Shown here: positions 42,735 through 52,324 of the stretch, one piece after another
Layout of the letters: the number at the start of each line of letters is the position of its first letter
Numbering within the stretch: position 1 is the first letter of the stretch
Assembly (NCBI RefSeq): GCF_024448895.1
Contig: NZ_JAMOIC010000014.1
Span: 1 to 64,000 of the forward strand
DNA length: 64,000 nucleotides
DNA from: Stutzerimonas stutzeri
GTDB taxonomy: Bacteria; Pseudomonadota; Gammaproteobacteria; Pseudomonadales; Pseudomonadaceae
Reading direction: 5' to 3'
Notes under the pieces: model-generated
Seen by the model: only the letters and a program-made list of their open reading frames with translations
The model's database searches: none
Told to the model about the DNA's origin: nothing
Program-made: the position numbers and the translations under genes

Positions 42735-44698
42735 AATCATCCCGCGCCCGCTGGCTGGCCATTGGGTTAACCGCGCTTACTTCGTTCACCACACTCTGTC
42801 AGGCCGACCTGCGCCTGACCCTGGATGATCGCGATCTGCAACCGGCCGAGCGCGCCGCCAGCCAGCAGCTGCTGGACGAAGCGATGGCCGCACTGCCGCC
42901 GCGAATGATCAAACGGCTCGACCGCGACGTCCGTGTTAGCTGGCATGAGGGGCTGACCCATGACGTATACGGCAGCGCTGGCGGCAATCTGCTGCTGCTC
43001 AACCGGCGCCTGTTGCCGGCGCTGACCGATGGCAGCGCTGCCGAACAGCGCACCGAGCGGCCCCACGGCACGGTGCGCCGGGAAATGCTGGCAACGCTGA
43101 TCCACGAAGTCGCACACCTGTATGACCGCGCCCGGCTCTGGACTCCGGAGAATCACCGTCAGCTCGCCTTCTGCAGCCAGCGCGCCAGCAGCTTAGGCCT
43201 GGTTGGCCTGCCCGACAGTTGCCGCGGCCAGACCGAACGCCGCTTCACCCTGAGCGATGACCCACGTCTTCTCGATCTGGCCGGCTGGCCCCAGCGTGTC
43301 GGTCAGCGCGGCGAGCGCGAACGTGAAAATGCCCAGCAGGCGCGTAGCCCCGATGCCTATGAGTTGACCAACCCGCTGGAATTCATCGCGGTGAACCTGG
43401 AGTACTTTCTTCTCGACCCCAGTTACGGCTGTCGGCGGCCTTCGCTGTATCGCTACTTCCAGGCGCATTTCGGCTGGCAGCCGGCGAACGCGCAGGCTTG
43501 CGGCGGAGGACTACCGATCCTCAACGCGGGGCATGATTTCGCACGCACGCCACTGGTCGAACTGGATCCGGAACGCGTCTACGAAGTCGACTATCTGTTT
43601 GCCGAAGCCAACGATGCCTGGGTAAGTCGCTGGGGTCACAGCATGCTGCGGCTGGTGATCTGCGCACCGGGCCGGCCGCGCGGAGCCGATTGTCGGTTGG
43701 ATCTGGATCACCACCTGGTGCTGTCCTTCCGCGCCTTCGTCGGGGACGTGCAGCTATCCAGCTGGGACGGCCTGACCGGCGTCTACCCTTCTCGCCTGTT
43801 CGTGCTGCCGCTGGGCCAGGTGATCGACGAATACACCAAGGTTGAACTGCGCAGCCTCGCGTCGATTCCCCTGAAGCTGCAACGCGACGAGATCGGTATG
43901 CTGGTGGAGCGCAGCGCAGAGATGCACTGGAGCTACGACGGCGATTACTACTTCCTGTCCAACAACTGTGCGGTGGAGACCCTCAAACTGCTGCGCAGCG
44001 GCACCGCACGCCCCGAACTCGACGCACTGGACAGCATCCTGCCCAGTGGCCTGTTGGAGATCCTGATCAACCGGGGTGTGGCCGACAACAGCGTGCTTGA
44101 CGATCCGCGTGAGGCATTACGTCTGGGTTACCGCTTTGACTCCTATCGAGACCGCTACGAAGCCATGTTTGCGGTCCTGCGTGAACGCCTCGGCTTGCCC
44201 CAGGCGGATGTCGAGCAATGGCTGGATCTCAATGCTGATGAGCGCCGCCCCTGGATCGAAAAAGCCGACTTGCGCGCAAGCGCGGCCCTGCTGCTGGTGG
44301 AACAGGCCGCCTTGCGCCGACACCTGCTGCTGGCACAGGAGGAGCTGAAGAATCGCTACCTGAGCGGGCGCGAGCGGGGCGACCAAAGCCTGGCGAAGGC
44401 TGATGAGACCTTGCAGGGCATTCTCGCCAACAGCGGATATCTCAGCCGCCCGGCCGAACTGCTCGACGGAAGCGGCTACGGGCTGCCGCAGGCCAGCGAA
44501 TGGCAGCGCCTGGAATCGGAAAGCAGTCAGCGACAGGCTCGTCTGAGCAAGCTGACCGAAGTGCTGAACGACGAGGTGCGCCTGCTGCTGGGCGAAGAGC
44601 GACGACTGGAGCTGGAAAGCGTTGAAACCAACCTGGCGCAGATCGGTAGCCATCTACGTAGTCTGCACAAGGCCGGAGGGGGCTTGCAGCTGCCCTGA
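42731..44698 (+). CDS. DUF4105 periplasmic protein with HExxH motif
   Basis: 655 residues from a GTG start. A signal peptide ends LCQA-DL. An N-terminal region carries HEVAH (residues 125-129, LIHEVAHLYDRA), a zinc-metalloprotease-type motif. A central DUF4105 domain has WGHSMLRL and FLSNNCAVETLKLL, the His and Cys of a papain-like (Lnb N-terminal/NlpC-like) fold. The C-terminal 180 residues are helical and coiled-coil-like. It could therefore be a two-activity cell-envelope hydrolase. It is coupled to the third DUF2388 gene by GTGA overlap. The function is unknown. Confidence 0.75.
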   Translation: MKSSRARWLAIGLTALTSFTTLCQADLRLTLDDRDLQPAERAASQQLLDEAMAALPPRMIKRLDRDVRVSWHEGLTHDVYGSAGGNLLLLNRRLLPALTDGSAAEQRTERPHGTVRREMLATLIHEVAHLYDRARLWTPENHRQLAFCSQRASSLGLVGLPDSCRGQTERRFTLSDDPRLLDLAGWPQRVGQRGERERENAQQARSPDAYELTNPLEFIAVNLEYFLLDPSYGCRRPSLYRYFQAHFGWQPANAQACGGGLPILNAGHDFARTPLVELDPERVYEVDYLFAEANDAWVSRWGHSMLRLVICAPGRPRGADCRLDLDHHLVLSFRAFVGDVQLSSWDGLTGVYPSRLFVLPLGQVIDEYTKVELRSLASIPLKLQRDEIGMLVERSAEMHWSYDGDYYFLSNNCAVETLKLLRSGTARPELDALDSILPSGLLEILINRGVADNSVLDDPREALRLGYRFDSYRDRYEAMFAVLRERLGLPQADVEQWLDLNADERRPWIEKADLRASAALLLVEQAALRRHLLLAQEELKNRYLSGRERGDQSLAKADETLQGILANSGYLSRPAELLDGSGYGLPQASEWQRLESESSQRQARLSKLTEVLNDEVRLLLGEERRLELESVETNLAQIGSHLRSLHKAGGGLQLP

Positions 44699-44710
44699 TA
44701 GCGCCGGATC

Positions 44711-45080
44711 GATGGGTATCGCTGCGCTCAACGCCATCCTACGATCGAGTGCGCTCAGAGGACGGTTGTGCACCGGCATGACCGTGGATTTGTCGGGGAG
44801 CTAAGCTTGAGCGCCGATCGCTAGACGCTCGTAGGATGGGTTGAGCCTGCGATACCCATCAGCTTCAGCAGACCTGCTAGATGGGTATCGCTCCGCTCAA
44901 CGCCATCCTACGATTGGGCGCTCCGAGGACAGTTGTGTGCCGGCATGATCGTAAATTGTTCGGGAAGCTGAGCTTGAATGCCGATCGCTAGATGTTCGTA
45001 GGATGGGTTGAGCCTGCGATACCCATCAGCTTCAGCAGACCTGCTTGATGGGTATCGCTTCGCTCAACACCATCCTACGG
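44711..45080. repeat. Tandem BIME of ~168-bp units (GATGGGTATCGC family)
   Basis: Units begin at 44711, 44880 and 45048 (spacing 169 and 168) with GATGGGTATCGCT(G/C)CGCTCAA and contain the inverse CGTAGGATGGGTTGAGCCTG with CGATACCCATC. The third unit is truncated at about 45080. The repeat fills most of the gap after the DUF4105 gene. It is a different REP family from the one at 4546-4760 and 14011-14430. Confidence 0.85.
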
Positions 45081-45112
45081 CCGGATCGCCGGATCGCCGG
45101 ATCGCCGGGTCG
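45081..45112. repeat. Octanucleotide tandem repeat (CCGGATCG)x3-4
   Basis: Three perfect CCGGATCG copies and a fourth with one change (CCGGGTCG), directly after the truncated third BIME unit. Confidence 0.7.
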
Positions 45113-45155
45113 CTCAGTCCGCGAGGCGGGCTATCTCGAGCACTTTTCTGCAGGC

Positions 45156-45285
45156 AAAAAAAACCTCGAACTTCGTTGGGGGAGGGGGAAGTTCGAGGTT
45201 TAAGTCCGGTACGCCAATGGCGTAACCAGAGATCTGCCAACACTTAACACAACAAGGAGCATCGAAGGGCTTCTACACCCTTCGT
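45156..45285 (-). ncRNA. ersA: Small RNA in the Spot42/ErsA position downstream of polA
   Basis: On the minus strand, after polA, lies a structured ~130-base segment: a 5' stem CGAAGGG/CCCTTCG with an eight-base loop (45284-45263), a pyrimidine-rich single-stranded middle, and a terminal hairpin with a 14-bp stem (45161-45174/45188-45201), a C-rich loop (CCCCTCCCCC) and eight T. Upstream, GAACTC and TCATA 17 bases apart (45312-45317, 45290-45294) resemble an AlgU/RpoE-type promoter. The location, ~130-nt size, envelope-stress promoter and C-rich loop fit ErsA of P. aeruginosa as I recall it. The hairpin could alternatively be only the polA terminator. Confidence 0.65.
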
Positions 45286-45289
45286 AGCC

Positions 45290-45317
45290 TATGACCGGGG
45301 TTTCAATCCACGAGTTC
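45290..45317 (-). promoter_or_regulatory. Candidate AlgU-type promoter of the small RNA
   Basis: -35-like GAACTC (45317-45312) and -10-like TCATA (45294-45290) on the minus strand with 17-base spacing, ending five to seven bases before the 5' stem of the small RNA. The consensus recalled for AlgU is GAACTT-N16/17-TCTGA. Confidence 0.4.
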
Positions 45318-45472
45318 AATGCCCAAGGAAAAATATTTTCGTTCCACGCTTAGACCGCACTAGCGCGGGCCTTAGCGGGCATTCCGCGCTGCTACCTTGG
45401 CCGGTCCGCGCCATTCTCCCCTGAATCGCGAGGCGCTACAGCGCCGTGGCGACGCAGCGGTGCTGCCCTCAC

Positions 45473-48217
45473 TCAATGCGCCTCGTCCCAGTTGTTGCCA
45501 ACACCCGCCTCGACCAGCAGCGGCACGTCCAGCTGAGCGGCTCCGCTCATCAACGGAAGGATCTGCTCGCGGACCTGCTCGACCAGATCCTCACGGACTT
45601 CGAGCACCAATTCATCGTGCACCTGCAGGATGACGCGCGCATCCAGCCCGCTTTCTTGCAACCAGTTATCCACTGCGATCATGGCGCGCTTGATGATGTC
45701 TGCCGCGGTGCCCTGCATCGGCGCGTTGATCGCCGTGCGCTCGGCGCCCTTGCGCATGGCGCCGTTCTTCGAATTGATCTCGGGTAGATACAACCGGCGA
45801 CCGAACAGCGTCTCGACATAACCCTGCTCGGCGGCCTGGGTGCGGGTGCGCTCCATATAGGCGAGCACGCCAGGATAGCGCGCGAAATAACGGTCGATGT
45901 ACGCCTGAGCTTCCTTGCGGCCCACATCGATCTGCTTGGCCAGGCCAAAGGCGCTCATGCCATAGATCAGACCGAAGTTGATCGCCTTCGCGCTGCGGCG
46001 CTGATCATTGCTGACCTGATCCAGTTCGACCCCAAATACCTCGGCCGCGGTCGCCCGGTGCACGTCCAGGTCGTTCTGGAAGGCGTACAACAGGCCGGCA
46101 TCCTGGGCCAGGTGCGCCATGATCCGCAGTTCGATCTGCGAGTAGTCGGCCGCCAGCAGCTTGTAGCCCGGCGCAGCGACGAAGGCCTGGCGAATGCGGC
46201 GACCCTCGGCGGTGCGGATCGGGATGTTCTGCAGGTTCGGGTCGGACGAGGACAGCCGCCCCGTCGCCGTCACGGCCTGGTGGTAGCTGGTGTGGATCCG
46301 CCCGGTGCGGGGGTTGATCTGCAGCGGCAGCTTGTCGGTGTAGGTGCCCTTGAGCTTGCTCAAGGAGCGGTGCTGCATGATGACCTTGGGCAGCGGGTAA
46401 TCCTGCTCGGCCAGGTCGGCGAGCACGCTTTCAGCCGTCGACGGTTGGCCGCCGGCGGTCTTCGACAGCACCGGGCAACCAAGCTTGTCATAGAGGATCG
46501 CACCAAGCTGCTTGGGCGAGCCGAGGTTGAACTCCTCGCCAGCGATGTCGAACGCCTCACGCTCCAGTTCGACGAGCTTGTTGCCCAGCTCGACGCTTTG
46601 CAGCCCGAGCAGATTGGCGTCGACGAATGCGCCGTTGCGCTCGATGCGCGCCAGCACCGGCACCAGTGGCATCTCGATTTCGTTAAGCACTTTGAGCAGC
46701 GACGGCGTGGCCTCGAGCTTGCTCATCAGGGTCTGATGCAGGCGCAGGGTGACATCCGCGTCTTCGGCAGCGTAGGGACCGGCTTGCTCGACGGCGATCT
46801 GGTCGAAGGTCAGCTGCTTGGCGCCCTTGCCAGCGATGTCTTCGAAACGGATGGTGCCGCGACCCAGGTACTTGAGCGCCAGACTGTCCATGTCATGGCG
46901 GGTGGCGGTGGCGTCGAGCACGTAGGATTCGAGCATGGTGTCGAACGTCATGCCGCGCATCTCGATGCCGTAGTGCATCAGCACGTTCATGTCGTATTTG
47001 CCGTGCTGGCAGATCTTGCGCTTGCTCGGGTCCTCCAGCATCGGCTTGAGCGCCGCGAGCACGGCATCGCGATCGAGCTGCTGCGGCACGCCCATGTAGC
47101 TGTGGGCCAGCGGGACATAGGCCGCCTTGCCGGCTTCGATGGCAAACGAGACGCCAACCAACTGCGCCTTCTGTGCATCGAGGCTGGTGGTCTCCGTATC
47201 GAAGGCGAAACACTCAGCGTTCTTCAGGCGTTCAAGCCAAGCATCGAACTCGGCCTGCTCGAAGATCGTCGCGTATTCGGCTTCGGCCTGGATGGAACAG
47301 CCTTCTGGCTGCACCGCGCAGTCTTCACCGGTCTCCCTGACCTCACGCAACAGCTCGTCGAGCCAGTTCTTGAATTCCAGCTCGCGGTACAGGGCGATCA
47401 AGGCCTCCCGGTGCGGCTCGCCAGGCATCAGATCGCCCACTTCCACATCCAGCGGCACGTCGATCTTGATCGTCGCCAGCTCGTAGGACATGAATGCGGC
47501 GTCACGATGCTCCGCGAGCTTGGCGCCGAGGGATTTGGCACCACGAATCGGCAGCCCGGCCACCTGATCGAGATTCTCGTAAAGGCCCTTGAGCCCGCCC
47601 GGAATGCCATTTAGCAAGCCACACGCCGTCTTCTCACCGACGCCAGGGACGCCCGGAATGTTGTCGACTTTGTCACCCATCAGCGCCAGGAAATCGATGA
47701 TCAGCTCAGGGCCGACACCGAACTTGGTCCTCACGCCCTCGATGTCGTAGACGCTGCCGCTCATGGTGTTCACCAGCGTGACGTGCGGGCAGACAAGCTG
47801 CGCCATGTCCTTGTCGCCAGTGGAGATGATCACGTCGCGCTTGAGTGCTGCACATTGGCGCGCCAGTGTTCCAATCACGTCGTCGGCCTCGACGCCCTCG
47901 ACGCAGAGCAGCGGCATACCCAGCGCGCGGACGCTGGCGTGCAGCGGCTCGACCTGACCGCGGAGGTCATCGGGCATCGGCGGACGGTGGGATTTGTACT
48001 CGGCAAACAGCGTGTCGCGGAAGGTCGGCCCCTTGGCATCGAAAACCACTGCGAAGGGACTGTCCGGGTATTGCCGGCGCAGCGACAGCAGCATGTTCAG
48101 CACACCTTTCACCGCGCCGGTGGGCTTGCCGGTGGAGGTAGTCAGCGGAGGCAGGGCGTGGAAGGCGCGATAGAGGTAGGACGAACCGTCCACCAGTACG
48201 AGGGGCGCTTGGCTCAT
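45473..48217 (-). CDS. polA: DNA polymerase I
   Basis: 914 residues. The 5'-3' exonuclease domain (about 1-290; [18 protein letters not shown]) is followed by a 3'-5' exonuclease domain that keeps its DxE ([11 protein letters not shown]) and by the polymerase domain: motif [16 protein letters not shown], motif [17 protein letters not shown], motif [13 protein letters not shown]. It fills gaps and removes primers in replication and repair. The start [19 protein letters not shown] was chosen as the family N-terminus; the frame extends 20 codons upstream without support. It is divergent from the DUF2782 gene. Confidence 0.98.
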   Translation of the reverse strand: MSQAPLVLVDGSSYLYRAFHALPPLTTSTGKPTGAVKGVLNMLLSLRRQYPDSPFAVVFDAKGPTFRDTLFAEYKSHRPPMPDDLRGQVEPLHASVRALGMPLLCVEGVEADDVIGTLARQCAALKRDVIISTGDKDMAQLVCPHVTLVNTMSGSVYDIEGVRTKFGVGPELIIDFLALMGDKVDNIPGVPGVGEKTACGLLNGIPGGLKGLYENLDQVAGLPIRGAKSLGAKLAEHRDAAFMSYELATIKIDVPLDVEVGDLMPGEPHREALIALYRELEFKNWLDELLREVRETGEDCAVQPEGCSIQAEAEYATIFEQAEFDAWLERLKNAECFAFDTETTSLDAQKAQLVGVSFAIEAGKAAYVPLAHSYMGVPQQLDRDAVLAALKPMLEDPSKRKICQHGKYDMNVLMHYGIEMRGMTFDTMLESYVLDATATRHDMDSLALKYLGRGTIRFEDIAGKGAKQLTFDQIAVEQAGPYAAEDADVTLRLHQTLMSKLEATPSLLKVLNEIEMPLVPVLARIERNGAFVDANLLGLQSVELGNKLVELEREAFDIAGEEFNLGSPKQLGAILYDKLGCPVLSKTAGGQPSTAESVLADLAEQDYPLPKVIMQHRSLSKLKGTYTDKLPLQINPRTGRIHTSYHQAVTATGRLSSSDPNLQNIPIRTAEGRRIRQAFVAAPGYKLLAADYSQIELRIMAHLAQDAGLLYAFQNDLDVHRATAAEVFGVELDQVSNDQRRSAKAINFGLIYGMSAFGLAKQIDVGRKEAQAYIDRYFARYPGVLAYMERTRTQAAEQGYVETLFGRRLYLPEINSKNGAMRKGAERTAINAPMQGTAADIIKRAMIAVDNWLQESGLDARVILQVHDELVLEVREDLVEQVREQILPLMSGAAQLDVPLLVEAGVGNNWDEAH

Positions 48218-48292
48218 GAGCGGGATCAACCTTTTCGGCGGGCCCGGGGCTAGAATGCACGGACCACTTGACGACAAAGGGACAAGGTTATC

Positions 48293-48574
48293 ATGCGCGC
48301 AATCAAACCTTTGCTGCTGGCCGGCCTACTGGCATTGGCGCCGCTGAGCGGTTTTGCCCAGGAGTCGGTCGAGGGCGATCCCGACGTCACCATCCGCCAG
48401 GAAGGTGGGCGAACCGTCGAGGAATACCGGGTCAACGGCTTTCTCTACGCGGTGAAAGTCATCCCCAAGAACGGCAAACCCTACTTCCTGGTGCGCGCCG
48501 ATGGCGACAGCAACTTCATTCGCGCCGACAAGCCGGACATGCTGATCCCGGCCTGGGAAATCTTCAGCTGGTAA
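48293..48574 (+). CDS. DUF2782 exported protein
   Basis: 93 residues. A signal peptide ends LSGFA-QE; the mature part is [45 protein letters not shown], the DUF2782 signature. It lies between polA (divergent) and thrB (30 bases downstream), the same position as its homologue in P. aeruginosa. The function is unknown; the envelope location follows from the signal peptide. An AAGG lies upstream of the ATG. Confidence 0.88.
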   Translation: MRAIKPLLLAGLLALAPLSGFAQESVEGDPDVTIRQEGGRTVEEYRVNGFLYAVKVIPKNGKPYFLVRADGDSNFIRADKPDMLIPAWEIFSW

Positions 48575-48604
48575 CCTGGCGCCATACGTAACGGAAGGCA
48601 GCTC

Positions 48605-49555
48605 ATGTCGGTTTTCACGCCCCTGCAACGCGAAGAACTCGAAGTTTTCCTGGCGCCCTATGGACTGGGACGCCTGCGCGATTTCGAGGGCATCGCCGCT
48701 GGCAGCGAGAACAGCAATTTCTTCGTCAGCGTGGAACAGGGCGAATTCGTCCTGACGCTGATTGAACGCGGCCCCAGCCAGGATCTGCCGTTCTTCATCG
48801 AACTGCTCGACGTGCTCCATCGTCACGGTCTGCCGGTGCCCTACGCGCTGCGTACCGATCGCGGCGAAGCCCTACGCACCCTGGCAGAAAAACCGGCAAT
48901 GCTGCAACCGCGCCTGCCAGGCAAGCATGTCGCATCGCCCAACGCGCACCACTGCGCGGAAGTGGGCCGCTTGCTGGCGCAGCTGCACCTGGCGACCCGC
49001 GAACAGATCATCGAGCGTCGCAGCGATCGCGGTCTGGACTGGATGCAGGAAGAAGGTCCCAGCCTTGCCTTGGCGTTACCAGAGGATCAACTGCCGCTCT
49101 TGCGCGATGGTGTCGCAGAGATCACCGAACTTAAGCCCAAGATCCTCGCCCTTCCCCGTGCCAATCTGCACGCTGACCTGTTCCGCGACAACGTGCTCTT
49201 CGAGGGCACCCACCTCACCGGCGTGATCGACTTCTACAACGCCTGCTCCGGGCCAATGCTCTACGACATCGCCATCACGGTGAACGACTGGTGCTCGCAC
49301 CCCAACGGCGAGATCGATGACGACCGCTGCCAGGCGTTGCTGGCGGGCTACTCCAGCCTGCGCCATTTCACCCCCGCCGAGGCCGAACTGTGGCGACCCA
49401 TGCTGCGTGTCGCCTGCGTGCGGTTCTGGCTGTCGCGACTGATCGCTGCGCAGAAATTTGCCGGGCAACCGGTACTGGTCAAGGACCCCGATGAATTTCA
49501 GCGGCTGCTCGCCGCCCGTCAGCAATGCCGAAGCGCGCTGCCGTTTGCGTTCTAG
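48605..49555 (+). CDS. thrB: Homoserine kinase (APH-fold ThrB)
   Basis: 316 residues with the aminoglycoside-phosphotransferase fold of the Pseudomonas-type homoserine kinase, not the GHMP type of E. coli. Landmarks are SENSNFFVSVEQGEFVLTLIE (ATP-binding loop), catalytic NLHADLFRDNVLF and metal-binding GVIDFYNACSGPMLYDIAI. It phosphorylates homoserine in threonine synthesis. It follows the DUF2782 gene closely and is probably co-transcribed. In P. aeruginosa the next genes are nrdJb and nrdJa; here a 4-kb insertion intervenes. Confidence 0.95.
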   Translation: MSVFTPLQREELEVFLAPYGLGRLRDFEGIAAGSENSNFFVSVEQGEFVLTLIERGPSQDLPFFIELLDVLHRHGLPVPYALRTDRGEALRTLAEKPAMLQPRLPGKHVASPNAHHCAEVGRLLAQLHLATREQIIERRSDRGLDWMQEEGPSLALALPEDQLPLLRDGVAEITELKPKILALPRANLHADLFRDNVLFEGTHLTGVIDFYNACSGPMLYDIAITVNDWCSHPNGEIDDDRCQALLAGYSSLRHFTPAEAELWRPMLRVACVRFWLSRLIAAQKFAGQPVLVKDPDEFQRLLAARQQCRSALPFAF

Positions 49556-49742
49556 AAGATCCTGCAATTGAGCCAGTATGAGCAAATGGCAGCCAAGCCA
49601 GGCTGCCGAATTCGCTTATCGGCTCGCAAAAACCGCCACCGCCAGCCCTGGATCCTTGATACCGGGACGGCTTTGGCCCAGAGTCCCGCCCGCGGCCCCG
49701 CTCTCGCCTGGCGCCGCCCTAACCATCGAAAGGAATCGATGC

Positions 49743-50363
49743 ATGCCCTCCATCTACCAGCTCAAACCTCGCTTTCAGGACCTGTTGCGTCCATTGGTGC
49801 AGCGCCTTTTCAGGCTGAAGGTCACGGCCAATCAGGTCACTCTGCTGGCGCTGGTGATTTCGTTGCTGGTCGCAGCGACCGTAGCCTCACTGGCGCACGT
49901 GGTCTGGGTCTTTCTGTTGATCCCGGTGTGGATGACGCTGCGCATGGCGCTCAACGCTATCGACGGGATGCTGGCCCGGGAGTTCGGGCAACAGTCCAGG
50001 CTCGGCGCCTATCTCAACGAACTCTGCGACGTCGCAGCCGACAGTGCCCTCTATCTTCCCTTCGCGCTGGTGACTGGCGTCTGGCCGGCCGCCGTCGTGC
50101 TGGTCGTGATACTCGCGCTGATCAGCGAATACGCCGGCGTCCTCGGCCCCATGGTCGGCGCTTCACGACGCTACGATGGCCCCATGGGCAAAAGTGATCG
50201 TGCCTTCGTCTTTGGCGTACTGGCGGTCGGCATCGCCAGTAGTCTGTTGCCGCCGGCCTGGATCAACACAGCCTTGCTGCTGATTGCCGCGCTTTCGGCG
50301 CTGACGCTGATCAACCGTGTAAGACACGGCCTGCAAGAGCAATCCTCTTCCGGCCCGGCATGA
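49743..50363 (+). CDS. CDP-alcohol phosphatidyltransferase (YnbA-like)
   Basis: A 206-residue membrane protein with about five helices. The CDP-alcohol phosphotransferase motif DG-x2-AR-x8-G-x3-D-x3-D reads DGMLAR (74-79), G88, then Asn92 and Asp96 (LNELCDVAAD), so one motif Asp is Asn. E. coli YnbA has, as I remember, the same variation. It would join a CDP-diacylglycerol to an alcohol head group. Start ATG 49743 follows AAGGA by seven bases. The acyltransferase and CdsA-like genes downstream complete a lipid-synthesis cassette. The 187 bases upstream carry nothing recognisable. Confidence 0.83.
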   Translation: MPSIYQLKPRFQDLLRPLVQRLFRLKVTANQVTLLALVISLLVAATVASLAHVVWVFLLIPVWMTLRMALNAIDGMLAREFGQQSRLGAYLNELCDVAADSALYLPFALVTGVWPAAVVLVVILALISEYAGVLGPMVGASRRYDGPMGKSDRAFVFGVLAVGIASSLLPPAWINTALLLIAALSALTLINRVRHGLQEQSSSGPA

Positions 50364-50466
50364 TCGAACTGCCGGCCCGTCTTCCCCCATCGAACAGGTG
50401 CGTGCAGACCCTGTCTGCCGAATCTGAGCCACGCTACTGATGGCCTACGCGGCCTGAGGAACATCT

Positions 50467-51087
50467 ATGCTTGCAACCCTGCTAGCCATCGCCATAACCG
50501 GTGGGGCGCGAATGATCACCGGTGCACGCAGCCTCTGGCTCGGCTGTGCCCCGGTCAAGACCAGACGCATCTACTTTGCCAATCACAGCAGCCATGGCGA
50601 CTTCGTATTGCTGTGGGCCTCGCTACCCCCGGAACTGCGCCGTCGCACCCGGCCTGTTGCCGGCGCCGACTACTGGCAAAGCAGCGCATTGCGACGCTTC
50701 ATCATCAATCAGGTATTCCACGGCGTCCTGGTCGATCGCGAACGCCGCGACCCCTCAATCAACCCGCTGCAGCCCATGCTCGATGCGTTGGACGATGGTC
50801 ATTCGCTGATTCTGTTTCCAGAAGGCACCCGCAACCCCGGTGAAGGTCTGCTGCCGTTCAAGGGCGGCTTGTTTCGTCTGGGTCTCGAGCGCCCGGACAT
50901 CGAGCTGGTGCCGGTGTGGATCGCCAACCTCAACCGCGTGATGCCCAAGGGCCGAACGCTGCCGCTGCCGCTGTTGTGCACCATCAGCTTTGGCGCGCCG
51001 CTGAGCATCGCCGAGAACGAAGACAAGGAAGCCTTCCTGGCACGCGCACGTGACGCGCTGCTGGAACTGGCGCCGGAGGAAGCCTGA
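50467..51087 (+). CDS. 1-acyl-glycerol-3-phosphate acyltransferase-like (PlsC family)
   Basis: 206 residues. The acyltransferase motif HX4D is at His40-Asp45 (NHSSHGD) and the glycerol-phosphate motif FPEGTR at 117-122. An N-terminal hydrophobic segment anchors it to the membrane. It would acylate a lysophospholipid, giving phosphatidate for the next gene's CdsA-type enzyme, which starts two bases after this stop. It is a paralogue, since the essential PlsC of pseudomonads lies elsewhere. Confidence 0.87.
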   Translation: MLATLLAIAITGGARMITGARSLWLGCAPVKTRRIYFANHSSHGDFVLLWASLPPELRRRTRPVAGADYWQSSALRRFIINQVFHGVLVDRERRDPSINPLQPMLDALDDGHSLILFPEGTRNPGEGLLPFKGGLFRLGLERPDIELVPVWIANLNRVMPKGRTLPLPLLCTISFGAPLSIAENEDKEAFLARARDALLELAPEEA

Positions 51088-51088
51088 C

Positions 51089-52021
51089 ATGGATCGAAAT
51101 ACGATGATGCTTTTCGCCGGGATCGGCGCACTGCTGGCCTTCGCCTCCTTGATCGGCTTCGTTCTGAAGCGGCGCAGCGGTGAAACTGAAAACCCGGTGA
51201 TCGACAACCTCAACGCCCGCATCAACGCCTGGTGGGTGATGGTGGCGGTAATCGGTTTCGCGTTCTGGCTGGGGCATACCGCGGTCGTCGTGCTGTTCTA
51301 TCTGGTCTCGTTTTTCGCCTTGCGCGAGTTCATGACGCTGACCCCTACCCGCAGCAGCGATTATCCGGCGCTTGTTGCGGCCTTCTACTTCGTCCTGCCT
51401 TTGCAGTACCTGTTAGTCGGCATCGGCTGGTACGGCATGTTCGCGATCTTCATCCCCGTGTACATCTTCCTGCTGCTTCCGATCCTGGCCTCGCTGGGAG
51501 GCGACACCACGCGCTTCCTGGAGCGCGCCTCGAAAGTCCAGTGGGGGCTGATGATCGCGGTGTTCTGCGTCTCCCACGTGCCGGCATTGCTGACCTTGCA
51601 GATACCCGGGTTCGAGGGCCGCAATCTTCTGCTGATCGCCTGGCTGGTGATCGTCGTTCAGCTCTCGGACGTCCTTCAGTACGTCTGCGGAAAGCTGGCC
51701 GGCAAACGCAAGATCGCACCCAACCTGTCCCCATCGAAAACGGTGGAAGGTTTCGTCGGCGGCATCGCGCTGGCAACCCTTGTCGGTGCGGCACTGTTCT
51801 GGATCACACCCTTCAATTTCTGGCAGGCCGCGCTGATCGCCCTTACGGTGAATCTCCTCGGCTTTTTCGGTGGACTGGTGATGTCAGCAATCAAGCGCGA
51901 CCGTGGCGTGAAAGACTGGGGGCACATGATCGAAGGTCACGGCGGCATGCTCGACCGCCTGGACTCGGTATGTTTCGCAGCACCGATCTTCTTCCATCTG
52001 GTGCGCTACTGGTGGGGCTGA
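51089..52021 (+). CDS. Phosphatidate cytidylyltransferase paralogue (CdsA/YnbB-like)
   Basis: A 310-residue polytopic membrane enzyme. The CdsA signature is complete near the C-terminus: S-A-I-KRDRGVKDWGHMIEGHGGMLDRLD, preceded by SPSKTVEGFVGG. It makes CDP-diacylglycerol from phosphatidate and CTP. Start ATG 51089 lies two bases after the acyltransferase stop. With the two genes before it, it provides phosphatidate acylation, activation and head-group transfer in one operon, comparable to the E. coli ynbAB arrangement. Confidence 0.9.
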   Translation: MDRNTMMLFAGIGALLAFASLIGFVLKRRSGETENPVIDNLNARINAWWVMVAVIGFAFWLGHTAVVVLFYLVSFFALREFMTLTPTRSSDYPALVAAFYFVLPLQYLLVGIGWYGMFAIFIPVYIFLLLPILASLGGDTTRFLERASKVQWGLMIAVFCVSHVPALLTLQIPGFEGRNLLLIAWLVIVVQLSDVLQYVCGKLAGKRKIAPNLSPSKTVEGFVGGIALATLVGAALFWITPFNFWQAALIALTVNLLGFFGGLVMSAIKRDRGVKDWGHMIEGHGGMLDRLDSVCFAAPIFFHLVRYWWG

Positions 52022-52324
52022 AGCTAGACGACGGGCCGCAGTGCCGCAGGTAAAAGCAAAAGGTTCGAGGGGTGATCATGCGGAACCTTTCCCGTACCCT
52101 TAACGTCAAGTAATGCCCGGTCATGGGGCGGCCTGGCGGGAGTAACATGACCGAGCTCGGCCGTTGATCCGTTGCGCCTCGAATGCATCCAGGCGCGGCC
52201 ATCCACCAGCGGCCGGGTGGGGCGGCTCAAACCACTGCGATGCGTGCCCGCTCCTGCCGGGCACCCACCACCTGATGCACCTGACCTGCCTGGCTCGGTG
52301 GCATTGTTTTCATGGAACCCACGA
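52022..52324. other. Intergenic region before ppnN
   Basis: 303 bases without a credible gene. A hairpin GTGCCCG-CTCCTGC-CGGGCAC lies at about 52245-52265, some 60 bases before the ppnN start; it could be a terminator-like or mRNA-leader structure but lacks a T-run. Nothing else is recognised. Confidence 0.4.

Noticed and set aside
46058-47614. 518-codon plus-strand open frame inside polA
   Set aside because: Antisense shadow of polA, low-complexity composition (Gly, Arg, Val, Gln-rich) and no family features.
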